DNA of 64,000 nucleotides from the NCBI GenBank assembly GCA_951828385.1, contig OX639973.1, forward strand, positions 5,385,200 through 5,449,199. Direction: 5' to 3'. The notes under the pieces are model-generated. The model was not told the DNA's origin. It made no database searches and was given only the letters and a program-made list of their open reading frames with translations. Made by a program: the position numbers and the translations under genes. Numbering within the stretch: the first letter of the stretch is position 1; each line of letters opens with the position of its first letter. Source of the stretch: an uncultured Poribacteria bacterium. Its GTDB lineage: Bacteria; Poribacteria; WGA-4E; WGA-3G. Positions 27,316 to 36,282 of this stretch are shown piece after piece.

Positions 27316-30009
27316 CTACTGACCAAGCGTTAGCATGTTAATGAAAAGGCGATACGCGCCTGCGACCCCTGCGGGAAGTTGCCTATAAAAGGCATACGCA
27401 GCATAGGTATAGGTGCCTTGTCCGTATTGGGTGTAGAGAAGTCCGCCGTGTTGTGGCTCCTGCTCACGATCATTGCATGTGAGGAGTGCCTGATAATTTC
27501 CGTCCCATTCAGTCAGGAATTTAGAACCGCGCTCCTCGACCCATTCATCAAAATCAGCCGCCGTAATTTGATTCGGATACTGGAATATTGGGTTGTCTGG
27601 CATCAAAATAGTCACCTGTGCATCCTCTTCGGAGACCTCTTCTGGCCGTCTCCCCATTGCATAGGGATAGGGACCGAAGGGGGCTGCGTCATATTCGGGG
27701 GTTTGGTATTGGACGATGAGATTGCCGCCTTTATGCACATAATCAAGGAGTCTGCTGTTATAGGCAACGAGATCGCGTCGAACGGCATACGCTCGGATGC
27801 CAACGAGAATCGTATCAAACCGGTTCAAATCGCCGGTGCGGAGTTCTTCTCTGTCTAACATCTCTACATCAATCCCCATCTGTGCAAGAGCTTCAGGGAT
27901 TTTATCGCCTACACCCATGACATAGCCGACACTCAAATTCCGTGGCAGCTCAAGCGGGATACTGTGAAGCGTCATTGTAGCAGGACGGTAGAGATGGCGC
28001 GGCTCAAGGTCTGGATGCTCGATTGTCTGATAGCCGGTCGTGTATTCTTTACCGTTGTATGTAGCGACTGCCTGAATTGTGTGTTCTTTACCGATTTCCA
28101 CATTCTCAGCAGATACTTGAAAAGTGAAAGTCTTGCTTGCGCCTTCGTGTGTAAATGCGAAAGGGGCATTTTCAGGAGACGCATGCCATCCGTCCGGTAA
28201 TTGAAGTGCCAACATCCCTTCTGCTTCGCCCTTTACGTTATTCAGCATTTCCACTGTTGCGAGAAAGGTGATCTTCTCGTTTGCCATGGCAGATTTGGAG
28301 ATTGGTACAACGCCAATATGCGGCGAGACAGATAAACTGATGGCTGGAGCCACTGTGAGCAAACGCCGTTTTTCTCCCCAAGGTCGGTTAATCGAGCGTG
28401 TTTTTGCTGGCTGTGTCAGTGTAAAGTCCACACCATCCACGCGATAGGTGATAACGCCGTGAACATCAGGCGGCGCAGCAGGTAGAAAGCGGTATTCTGG
28501 TTGCTTAAGCGTATAAACAGCGTCGTGGTATTCAGATTCGCGGGTCCAGTACGGTTGCGTATACGCTGCATTCTGCGGCACTTCTACTTCAAACGTAATG
28601 GAGACGGGTGCGTTTGTCTGTATAGTACCTATCTCTTCTGTATCCGAATCTGTTTTCGCTTGTCTTACATTCCAACCTTCAGGCGTGTGGAGTGAGGCAT
28701 TGACGAATTCAGCTGCAACCGGAGCAGGGTTCACCAATCGCATTCCGATTGAGAATTTTTGTCCTGGAATTGCGACAGTAAAAGTTTGAGACGAACGCGT
28801 GCCTGCGGGTTGAACAAGCACTTCCAGAGACAGTCCGAGTGCGGCATTTGTTGCGGTCATAAATTCTTGCTCTTTGTTGTGAAGCAGGAAAAGGAGATGT
28901 GATCGCACCTTGTCGTCAAGATCCAAACTGTGCATCTTTTCGATTAAGCCACGAGTCATTTTGAGTCCACTTGCAAGGTGTGGGACAACCGTCCAAGGGT
29001 GACGCGCATCATAGTCGCGTATTGCGGCGTTAACGCTTTCCTGAAGCTGCGCGAATTCTGCATTCAACGTAGGCACATTGGCGAGTTTCGCCATGCCCAT
29101 TATTGTTGTGTCAAGCCCATCAAATAGACTGCCTTCAGATTTCGGATGCTCGGAAAGTGTTGTATTGATTAACTGCAGTTCGGTGAGCGAAGCCCCCTTG
29201 GATGCGCGCGTTTGTCCGACTCCTTGTGAACGCTGGTAACTAAGTCCTTGACGTGCAATTTGGGAGTATGATAGTCCTAATAAAGCGTTATATTCACCGG
29301 TATCAATTTTTACGACAGGTGTATCAGAGGTTTCGGCGTTACTGCGTCGCCATCTGGAGCGGGTGATATAGAGTTTTTTAGGTTGCCACGGTTGGAGACC
29401 TTCGGCGAGGTGTTCTGGGAACCGGTTCGCATCGCCTGCGGCATCGAACGCTTCTAACGTTACAACACCAGAGGCTTGATGGTGCCCATGTCCATCTCGG
29501 CGATTGCCTTGAAACCGAGAGATAATGATATCCGGACGGTAGTAGCGAATGAGGCGGACCATATCCTCCAAGAGCATCTGGTAATCCCATTTTTCCAAGG
29601 TTTCGTCGAGTCGTTTGGAATAACCGAAATCGACAGCACTACTGAAAAAGAGGTCAATGCCGTAGTAACGTATGGCAGCGAGGTGCTCCTCTGTCCGGAC
29701 GATTCCGAGAGCGTCAAAGAGTTCGGGACCGATAAGGTTTGCGCCACCTTCGCCACGCGTGGTCGAGTAGAGTGCAGTTCTGACACCCTGTCCACGACTG
29801 AGCCACGTCAACAGTGCACCGTTTTCATCGTCCGGGTGTGCGACGGTGTGGAGAACGGTAGCAGTGGTCTGTAGGCGTTGCAAGGCACGCCAAACTTCCG
29901 AAGCGTTTGTTGCGCCTGCCATTTCTCCAGTATCTGCCATTGTAGTGGTTCCTCCTATTGTTCCAAACAGTGCGAAAATCAAAATTGGTATTACGATTTT
30001 CCTGATCAT
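27316..30009 (-). CDS. PIG-L family deacetylase, large secreted form
   Basis: 897 aa from the ATG at 30009 (GGAGGG 9 nt upstream). Signal peptide (IRKIVIPILIFALFGTIGG). The N-terminal third is a LmbE/PIG-L zinc deacetylase: VLHTVAHPDDENGALLTWLSRG gives the HPDDE metal site, TRGEGGANLIGPEL follows, and DGHGHHQASG gives the third ligand. The middle is beta-rich, NEW3/alpha-galactosidase-associated-like (PEGWNVRQAKTDSDTEE, FEVEVPQNAAYTQPYWTR). The C-terminal part (DTILVGIRAYAVRRDLVAYNSRLL, GGNLIVQYQTPEYD) resembles a glutamine-amidotransferase-like fold. Probably removes N-acetyl groups from a glycan outside the cytoplasm. Second gene after the sugar isomerase. Confidence 0.88.
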   Translation of the reverse strand: MIRKIVIPILIFALFGTIGGTTTMADTGEMAGATNASEVWRALQRLQTTATVLHTVAHPDDENGALLTWLSRGQGVRTALYSTTRGEGGANLIGPELFDALGIVRTEEHLAAIRYYGIDLFFSSAVDFGYSKRLDETLEKWDYQMLLEDMVRLIRYYRPDIIISRFQGNRRDGHGHHQASGVVTLEAFDAAGDANRFPEHLAEGLQPWQPKKLYITRSRWRRSNAETSDTPVVKIDTGEYNALLGLSYSQIARQGLSYQRSQGVGQTRASKGASLTELQLINTTLSEHPKSEGSLFDGLDTTIMGMAKLANVPTLNAEFAQLQESVNAAIRDYDARHPWTVVPHLASGLKMTRGLIEKMHSLDLDDKVRSHLLFLLHNKEQEFMTATNAALGLSLEVLVQPAGTRSSQTFTVAIPGQKFSIGMRLVNPAPVAAEFVNASLHTPEGWNVRQAKTDSDTEEIGTIQTNAPVSITFEVEVPQNAAYTQPYWTRESEYHDAVYTLKQPEYRFLPAAPPDVHGVITYRVDGVDFTLTQPAKTRSINRPWGEKRRLLTVAPAISLSVSPHIGVVPISKSAMANEKITFLATVEMLNNVKGEAEGMLALQLPDGWHASPENAPFAFTHEGASKTFTFQVSAENVEIGKEHTIQAVATYNGKEYTTGYQTIEHPDLEPRHLYRPATMTLHSIPLELPRNLSVGYVMGVGDKIPEALAQMGIDVEMLDREELRTGDLNRFDTILVGIRAYAVRRDLVAYNSRLLDYVHKGGNLIVQYQTPEYDAAPFGPYPYAMGRRPEEVSEEDAQVTILMPDNPIFQYPNQITAADFDEWVEERGSKFLTEWDGNYQALLTCNDREQEPQHGGLLYTQYGQGTYTYAAYAFYRQLPAGVAGAYRLFINMLTLGQ

Positions 30010-30071
30010 TAGAAGATCCCTCCGAGGGAACGCGTCCACCGTTATGCATTGTACAGGAAGATTATACTTCG

Positions 30072-30896
30072 CTATTTCGGGAGCGCGTTGCGAAGCATTT
30101 CCACACTCTGTGGAACGCCGACGTGGGCATCCGCTTTCCCCTCAAATTCGATGGATACGTATCCCTGAAATCCGACATCTTTTAGAATTTTGCCGATTTT
30201 AGTGTAATCCAGATCTAACGTATACCATTCACCTTCGCCGTAATAGGTTTTGGCGTGGACAAGCACCGCCTCATCCGCAATCTGTGTTAATTTTTCGTAT
30301 GGATCTGAGAGAAAATTGCCACAGTCCATCGTTACTTTCAACCATTCTGAATCAATAGCGGAGACAATACGGTTGACACCTTCAGGTGTGCAGGTCAGTC
30401 CCCAGTGGTTTTCGAGTCCGAGGACGACCCCGCATTTTTCAGCGTCCGGGAGGCATTTTTCGATGGCAGCGATGACCCATTCAAACGCCTCATCTTCTGT
30501 GTGTCCTGGGAGTGTCGGTTCTTGTCCTTCGGTTTTCATCAGTTCATTGAAGGACGGGACGGTACCCCATCGTCCTGAGTTGAGACGGATTGAAGGGATA
30601 CCGAGTTCGTGTGCTAACCGGATACAATGGATGGTGTGATTGATGTTTTTTTGCCGCGTCGCCGCGTCTGGTGAGACGAAGCCTTGATGGATGGAGAGCG
30701 CGTAGAGATCGAGTCCATGGATGAAAGCGTGCCGTTTCAATTTCTGAAGATACGGATTCGCTTCCGATGCCATCTGCTGATGTAGGATTTCAATGCCATC
30801 AAGTTCGAGTCGTGCGGCTTCTTCGATAACATGTTCAATAGGGACACGTTCGGGTTTGAAATGCCAATAGGAATAAGTGGATACGCCGAGTTTCAT
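30072..30896 (-). CDS. sugar phosphate isomerase/epimerase (xylose isomerase-like TIM barrel)
   Basis: 274 aa. TIM-barrel AP-endonuclease-2 family: KLGVSTYSYWHFKP at the start, LELDGIEILHQQM, LYALSIHQGF, IPSIRLNSGRW, GVVLGLENHWG, LKVTMDCGNFLSDP, VHAKTYYGEGEW, and GYVSIEFEGK carrying a metal-binding Glu. It probably isomerises or epimerises a keto sugar. ATG with GAGGTGA upstream. Followed 62 nt later by the PIG-L deacetylase, probably as one operon. Confidence 0.9.
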   Translation of the reverse strand: MKLGVSTYSYWHFKPERVPIEHVIEEAARLELDGIEILHQQMASEANPYLQKLKRHAFIHGLDLYALSIHQGFVSPDAATRQKNINHTIHCIRLAHELGIPSIRLNSGRWGTVPSFNELMKTEGQEPTLPGHTEDEAFEWVIAAIEKCLPDAEKCGVVLGLENHWGLTCTPEGVNRIVSAIDSEWLKVTMDCGNFLSDPYEKLTQIADEAVLVHAKTYYGEGEWYTLDLDYTKIGKILKDVGFQGYVSIEFEGKADAHVGVPQSVEMLRNALPK

Positions 30897-30966
30897 TTAT
30901 CACCTCAATAGGAAATATCTTTCCATTCATGATAGCATAACTCGGAATGCAAATCCACTCTTTATA

Positions 30967-31158
30967 CTACAAATATCAGGGCCATTCAATTTTAAGAAAT
31001 TATTGGATTGGACGTCTTTTTCCAGGATCTGGTGCGAAAACCTTCTAGCGAAATGCTGCGAAATGCTGCGAAAATTTCTGCGAATTGTTTTAAAACATAA
31101 CATATATTAAGTATTAGCACCTACGAGAAATACAATTGAATGACCCTGCTACAAATAT
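30967..31158. mobile_element. MITE with target-site duplication
   Basis: Inverted ends CAGGGCCATTCAATTTT (30977-30993) and ACAATTGAATGACCCTG (31132-31148) match at 15 of 17 positions. A 10-bp direct repeat CTACAAATAT flanks both sides (30967-30976 and 31149-31158), consistent with target duplication. Inside are three short repeats of TGCTGCGAAA type. No coding potential. It occupies most of the 30897-31199 gap. Confidence 0.75.
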
Positions 31159-31161
31159 ATA

Positions 31162-31186
31162 GGCGCGGTTTTGAACCGCGCCTTTT
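31162..31186. terminator. hairpin terminator between the isomerase and the SelN-TlpA gene
   Basis: GGCGCGGTT (31162-31170) pairs with AACCGCGCC (31174-31182), followed on + by TTTT. On the minus strand it follows the stop of the SelN-TlpA gene by 13 nt; there the T-run is weak (TATATATTT), so it may work in either direction. Confidence 0.65.
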
Positions 31187-31199
31187 CGGTAGGACGCGG

Positions 31200-33086
31200 C
31201 TATCGGTTTTTGGAGTTATCCACCACTGCTGCTGCGACTAACCGCTCTAAATCTGGCTCTCTGCCTTCGCGAGAGATCAACTTGTGATTGGCTTCATGAG
31301 CGATCAATTTGCCATCTTTGCCGATAAGCCACCGTGCTGGAATAGATTTAACATCATACTGTTTCACAAGCGGATCCTGCCGTTCTAACCCACTGAAAAT
31401 CTGCCGCCAAGGGATGTCATTTTCCTTGAGGTAGTTGCGCAGCTTCGTTTCGTCAGTATCGAGACTCACCCCGATGATGTCAAATCCCCGATCTTTATAG
31501 GTAGCGTAAATTCTTTTGAGATTCAGTATATCTCCGATGCAAAACCCGTTCCAAACCGCCCAAAAATCGAGTAACACAACTTTCCCGCGATACTGCTGGA
31601 GCGAGATCGGCTTGCTATCAAGGTCGGTTGCAGAAAAATCGGGAACAGGTTTTCCAATTAACGCCAGCGGAGGCGTAACCTTGCTGCGGTATTCCATTGC
31701 GCGTTCGGCGTTGCCTAATTCTTCATGAATCTGAGCAAGAAGAGTTTTAGCGTTGACAAGTTTGAAACGGTCAATAAGTTGATCTACATCTTTTTCCCGT
31801 CCAGCTTCAATATAGAGACGAATAAGTAGGCGGTAGATATAGAAAAAATTTTCATTATCTGGGTGTTGCTGAAGTTGCGCTTCCAAATCGGCAATAGATT
31901 TTTCGAGGGGTGCCTCGTTGAGATCTTCGCTCGGTTTTTGCGCCACCACTTCCACACCCGCAGATGACTTTAGCAGTTTTAAATATCGAGGTATCCGCTC
32001 ACGGCGAGGCAGATAGTAAGGATGGAATAAGTTCCAACTGGACAGATGTTCAATCACTTCCAAGTCAGGGGTTAATGTCAGAATGTCTACGGAATCGGTG
32101 TAATGTTGTCGGAGTTTCGTTGCCAAGGCAGCGGCTGCTGCGCCTTTGGCACCTGCCTGCAGCTCGGGCACATCCCTGAGCAAGACCCAGACGTTCACAA
32201 AGTGCGTGTTGAGCAATTTGATAATTTTCGGTGAGGAGAGCGGACCCGCTCTCAAAGATTTACCCGTTCCTCAGCAGGATTCATCATCAAGTACACCGAA
32301 CAAAAGCACCGCATGAATTGGACGATTCGATGCTTTCGCGAGTTCAACCGCATCTTCAATCGGGGTCCACTCAATTTCAAAGAATTTGTAAAGCACTTTC
32401 TGAAACTTCTTCTCGACTTCTTCCATAGTGATAGCAGTTTCCCAATTGATCGATTTTGGCTGCGCTTCTGATAAACTACAGAGCTCCATGTGAGGCACAA
32501 ACCCTATATCGTGAGTTCTAAAAGCCCCCATATCTACATTGCTGTTGCGGGAAGGAAGTGATAGTGTGAATTGGCAAATCGTTCCGTTGCTGCGATTGAT
32601 TATTAGATGTCCAGCAAATTGGGCTGGTCTCAAATAGGCACCGATGGATGCGTCCAGTACGAAGCGCGTATGGATTCGGAAGACAATATCAGCATATTCA
32701 GGCGAAATTGCCCGTAAGCAGGCTTTCGCGCTGTTTCCACCATATCCGAGATTCATTGTTGCTTCTGGGTGAAACTGATGGAGAAAGGGGAGAATCCGCT
32801 CCGGATCCAAGTCCCAGACTTCCCCAACGTTGACAGTTGATGGTGGAAGAAAGACTTGAAAATCCGCTGTGCTGTAGTGTTTCAATGGCTGCGCAGGTCC
32901 CGGATTGAACAACTTTAGCCACTGTTCCCACGTCATATCTATCGGTTCTGACCATTGTGTTTTGGTACGGTTAAACTTTTCCTCTGTTGCCCAATGCAGG
33001 TTATTCGCTGTGTTCTCGATCGGTTCCCAATGCGCCTGCACTGGGATATTCGCTGAAGTGCTTAGCATATTACGAAGGTCTATCAT
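31200..33086 (-). CDS. selenoprotein N homolog fused to TPR and TlpA-like domain, copy E (UGA = Sec272)
   Basis: 628 aa with the UGA at 32271-32273 read as Sec. I choose ATG 33084-33086 with AGGAG 8 nt upstream. The SelN core is the closest here to animal SelN: IVFRIHTRFVLD, LRPAQFAGHLIINR, NVDM, DIGFVPHMEL, IHAVLLFGVLDDESC-U-GTGKSLRAGPLS and LLNTHFVNVWV. After the thioredoxin-like segment come TPR-like helices (about residues 380-470), then a TlpA/redoxin domain (PVPDFSATDLDSKPISLQQYRGKVVLLDFW). Its active site is WNGFC: Asn replaces the first Cys of CxxC. The cis-Pro region SIPARWLI is kept. No signal peptide. Last of the minus-strand redox genes after two TlpA-like proteins. Confidence 0.9.
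32236..32253 (-). promoter_or_regulatory. SECIS hairpin of SelN copy E
   Basis: Fully self-complementary 18-mer GAGAGCGGGTCCGCTCTC. As a hairpin it has 7 pairs and loop GGUC, starting 24 nt after the UGA with G first. The stem is longer than in copies A-C but lies in the same register. Confidence 0.8.
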
Positions 33087-33111
33087 TATCTCCACTCCTA
33101 TTTTAAAAGAT

Positions 33112-33202
33112 AGGACTTACGCAATTTACTGATGAAGACCTACGGACCGCACCCCGCTGGCGAGGTTTAAAACCTCGCCAGCAAGGACGCTGCGTAAGTC
33201 CT
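33112..33202. mobile_element. 91-bp MITE with AGGACTTACGCA ends
   Basis: Perfect 12-bp inverted ends AGGACTTACGCA (33112-33123) and TGCGTAAGTCCT (33191-33202) enclose a perfect 13-bp hairpin (33156-33182, arm GCTGGCGAGGTTT). Located between a TlpA-like gene and SelN copy E, where it would be transcribed within the operon. Confidence 0.78.
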
Positions 33203-33221
33203 GAAAGATTTAGTGAAGGTC

Positions 33222-34535
33222 CTATTGGTTCGCGGGTTTATCCTTGAGGGCTTCCACTACGAGACCTTCTAACTTCTCCCCTCTCGCCTTATGCGTGATT
33301 AATTTGCCATCTCTGTCAATAAGCCACTGTGAAGGCACACCCGTAATTTTAAACTGCTGTGCAAGTGGATCCTCCTCCCACCTTTCACCGCTATAAATTT
33401 GCCGCCACTGGAGGGCGTTCTCCTTAATGTAGTCCCGCAGCACCGATGCCTCATCATCAAGACTGACACCGATGATGTCAAATCCTTGCTCTTTATAGGT
33501 AGCGTAGACCCTTTTAAGGTTGGGCATTTCGTTAATGCAGAAACCACACCACACTCCCCAAAAGTCGAGCAAGACGACTTTTCCACGATAGTCCTGAAGC
33601 GAAATCGGATTCCCATCAAGATCAGTTGCGGAAAAGTCTGGCACAGGTTTTCCAATCAATTCGTATGTAGGATCAGCCTTACGGTCATACACATCGGCGA
33701 GTTCGGTATTACCTAATTTCCTATAGATGTAGGCGAGTCGCCAGAGGATAGGTTCCGCGTCAGGGTGCTGCTGCTCAGCCTCCTTAAAAACCTCAAGCAT
33801 TTCCTCGTATCGCTCGGCTCTTGAAAGCACATCGAATAACATTCGATAACTATCAAGGTCTTTTGTTGTGCCTGACTTGAGACGCTCTATAAGGACATTT
33901 GCAGATTGTTGATTTCCTACTTTAGTGTAGAGTCTGATAAGCTGTGGATAGACTTCAAAGAAACGAGGGTCATCTGGGTGTCGCGCAAGGGCATCCTCGA
34001 GAGCGGTGATGGCTGCTGCGTCGTTGCCATAGAGGTCTTCCAGTCTGGATTCCCAAACACCGGATGATTTGTAGACTTTTGCAGAGAAACTCAGGTTCAA
34101 ACAACCAAAATCTTCGTTCTCGTGATGTCGGCAGCGGACAAGCGGCATGACATCCCCGTACATCTCGCGTTGGGCACTTTTTTCCTTTCGGTATTCAGGG
34201 TGAAACTGATACCCATAACTCACCGGCATTCCCGGATCGGTGTTCAGGGAAAATATTGTCTTGCCACCCTCTTCGTCCGCAGGACAGATCAAGGTGTTCG
34301 CACCTGCCAAATGTCTCGGATGGAGGTCTGAAAGCCAGTCAGGAAAATCACCGTGCTCTTTCTGATAGGTTTGAATTGCCTCGCCAATTGCAACCAAATT
34401 TTGCGTGCAAACTTCAATATTTTTCTCATGCTGTTCCATCATCAGACCTTCGTTGGGTTTTTCTGCAGGTGTATCTGCGTTCGCAGAAGTGATTGATGAA
34501 CCTATCGCCATTGCCGCAGTCAAAATTGCTCTCAT
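33222..34535 (-). CDS. TlpA-like thiol-disulfide protein with prepilin-like and TPR regions
   Basis: 437 aa from the ATG at 34535 (AAGGAG upstream). Signal peptide RAILTAAMAIGSSITSANA. Residues about 45-165 resemble the DUF1559/H-X9-DG prepilin-like region (CTQNLVAIGEAIQTYQKEHGDFPDWL, LICPADEEGG, VSYGYQFHPEY, MPLVRCRHH, CLNLSFSAKVY). TPR helices follow, then a TlpA/redoxin domain with WCGFC, the PVPDFSATDLDG N-terminal strand and cis-Pro GVPSQWLI. Exported; likely a periplasmic thiol reductase or disulfide exchanger. Paralogue of the gene at 34632. Confidence 0.87.
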   Translation of the reverse strand: MRAILTAAMAIGSSITSANADTPAEKPNEGLMMEQHEKNIEVCTQNLVAIGEAIQTYQKEHGDFPDWLSDLHPRHLAGANTLICPADEEGGKTIFSLNTDPGMPVSYGYQFHPEYRKEKSAQREMYGDVMPLVRCRHHENEDFGCLNLSFSAKVYKSSGVWESRLEDLYGNDAAAITALEDALARHPDDPRFFEVYPQLIRLYTKVGNQQSANVLIERLKSGTTKDLDSYRMLFDVLSRAERYEEMLEVFKEAEQQHPDAEPILWRLAYIYRKLGNTELADVYDRKADPTYELIGKPVPDFSATDLDGNPISLQDYRGKVVLLDFWGVWCGFCINEMPNLKRVYATYKEQGFDIIGVSLDDEASVLRDYIKENALQWRQIYSGERWEEDPLAQQFKITGVPSQWLIDRDGKLITHKARGEKLEGLVVEALKDKPANQ

Positions 34536-34631
34536 TTTGGTATTCTCCTTTTCAGATTTCTTACGGAATAATGTTGAACATTCCCTCATCTATGGAAACT
34601 TATTTGCGTCTAAGCGAACCCTTTCGTTCAA

Positions 34632-35948
34632 CTATTCGTTCTCAACTTTGCTTCGGAGTGCTTCCACTACAAGACGTTCTAACTTCACGCCTCTGGCTTC
34701 GCGTGAGATTAAGGTGCCGTCTCTTGCGATGAGCCACGGGGCGGGGATACTGCGAATATGATACTGTTTCGCAAGAGGACTGTCCCACCCTTTGCCGCTG
34801 TAAATCTGCCGCCAGGGGATGTCACTCTCTTTGAGGTAGTTATGCAATCTCTCTTCATCAGTATCAAGGCTGATGCCGATGATGTCAAACCCCTGATATT
34901 TATGGGTCTCGTAAACTTTTTTGACGTTCGGCATCTCTCCGACGCAAGGTCCACACCAGACCGCCCAGAAATCGAGTAGGACGACTTTCCCGCGATAGTC
35001 TTGAAGCGAAATCGGTTTGCCATCAAGGTCGGTTGCGGAAAAGTTAGGCACGACTTTCCCAACCAACGCTGACGCAGGGTCGGCCTTCTTCCGATATTCC
35101 GCTGCGCGTTCAGAATTACCGAGTGCTTCATGCATTCGCGCAAGTTTATCAAGAACATAGCGGCTGTTTGGATGGTGCTGCTCAAGATTCTCAAAAAGTT
35201 TAAGGACTTCTTCATCTCGATTCGCTAACTCAAGCATCGCACTGAGAACGGAATGTGCCTGAAGGCCATCGGATTTCATATTTGATTTGAAACGGTTAAT
35301 GAGGGTGTTGACATCTTTTTCGCCTCCGACTTCGATGTAAAGCCGAGCGAGCGGAAGGTAGAGATCTAAGGCGTACCTACTGTCCGGTTGTTTCTGAAGT
35401 CCGGCTTCTAAAGCCTCAATGGCTTTCTCGGGGGTTCCGTACATCTCTTCGGGTGTGTTTTCCCAAACATGGGATGATGGATATACCTTAAAGGCGAAAC
35501 TCAAGTTTAGACAGGCAAAGGGTTGATTTTTATGGTGCCGGCACCGGACAAGCGGCATGGCATCACCATACACCTGGCGTTGTCCACTTTTCAGATCTCG
35601 ATATTCTGGGTGAAGCTGGTAACCATAACTCACGGGCATCTTCGGGTCCGCATTACCTGTAAAAATGGGCGTGCCACCCTTTTCATCTGCTGGACACAGC
35701 AAGAGGTTGGCATCTGGCAAGTATTTTGGATAAAGTTCTGAAAGCCAGTCTGGGAGATCCCCGTGTGCTTTCTGGTAGGCTTCAAGTACCTTTCCAATAG
35801 TAAGCAAGTTTTGGGTGCAAATGTCAATGTTTTTCCGGTTCTGTGCCTCTTCGAGATCTGCGCTCGATTTTTGTGCCTGTACTTCCGCTACTGATGCGAA
35901 AGTGATTAGCAAACTCAACACGATTCCTAAGGTCAAAACTAACTTCAT
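34632..35948 (-). CDS. TlpA-like thiol-disulfide protein, paralogue
   Basis: 438 aa from the ATG at 35948 (AAGGAG 9 nt upstream). Signal peptide LVLTLGIVLSLLITFASVAEVQA. Same architecture as the previous gene: prepilin-like region (CTQNLLTIGKVLEAYQKAHGDLPDWL, LLCPADEKGG, VSYGYQLHPEY, MPLVRCRHH), TPR repeats, and a TlpA domain with the canonical WCGPC site and SIPAPWLI. The C-terminal half is also very close to the tail of the BlaR1 fusion at 37649, suggesting they arose by duplication. Separated from that gene by the TnpB element. Confidence 0.88.
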   Translation of the reverse strand: MKLVLTLGIVLSLLITFASVAEVQAQKSSADLEEAQNRKNIDICTQNLLTIGKVLEAYQKAHGDLPDWLSELYPKYLPDANLLLCPADEKGGTPIFTGNADPKMPVSYGYQLHPEYRDLKSGQRQVYGDAMPLVRCRHHKNQPFACLNLSFAFKVYPSSHVWENTPEEMYGTPEKAIEALEAGLQKQPDSRYALDLYLPLARLYIEVGGEKDVNTLINRFKSNMKSDGLQAHSVLSAMLELANRDEEVLKLFENLEQHHPNSRYVLDKLARMHEALGNSERAAEYRKKADPASALVGKVVPNFSATDLDGKPISLQDYRGKVVLLDFWAVWCGPCVGEMPNVKKVYETHKYQGFDIIGISLDTDEERLHNYLKESDIPWRQIYSGKGWDSPLAKQYHIRSIPAPWLIARDGTLISREARGVKLERLVVEALRSKVENE

Positions 35949-36100
35949 TAGGTACGCTCCTTCTTGGGATAAGGGTTTTGCGAAAATAGCCCTATTAAAC
36001 GGTCTTGTGTGATGCGCTCTCGTTTTATTTATTTTCTTCCGAAAGTAGTTCCTGAAATTTAGAAACGACACCCCTTGTCATCTAATCTTCGGGCAGGAAA

Positions 36101-36272
36101 CCCAATGCTTTAGCTTTGGGAGGAATGCCCGCTCCTATATTGTGTCGAAAAAAGGTTTGAAATTCTATCAAAAATATAGTATAATTATAGTATCACGTTG
36201 GCAGACAGGTTAAGCACAATCGCTTGATTGTGTGTCTGCCTACTTACTTAACCGGGGTTAAAGACGTGATAC
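36101..36272 (+). other. structured leader/left end before tnpB
   Basis: Within the 35949-36282 gap. 36101-36120 is a hairpin (CCCAATGCT/AGCTTTGGG). 36190-36272 contains nested pairings: GTATCACGT with ACGTGATAC (36190-36198/36264-36272), GGCAGACA with TGTCTGCC (36200-36207/36233-36240), CACAATC with GATTGTG (36215-36221/36226-36232), and GGTTAAG with CTTAACC (36208-36214/36247-36253), the last forming a possible pseudoknot. Probably the left end of an IS200/IS605-type element, or a structured leader RNA. Confidence 0.55.
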
Positions 36273-36282
36273 GTGAGAACCC

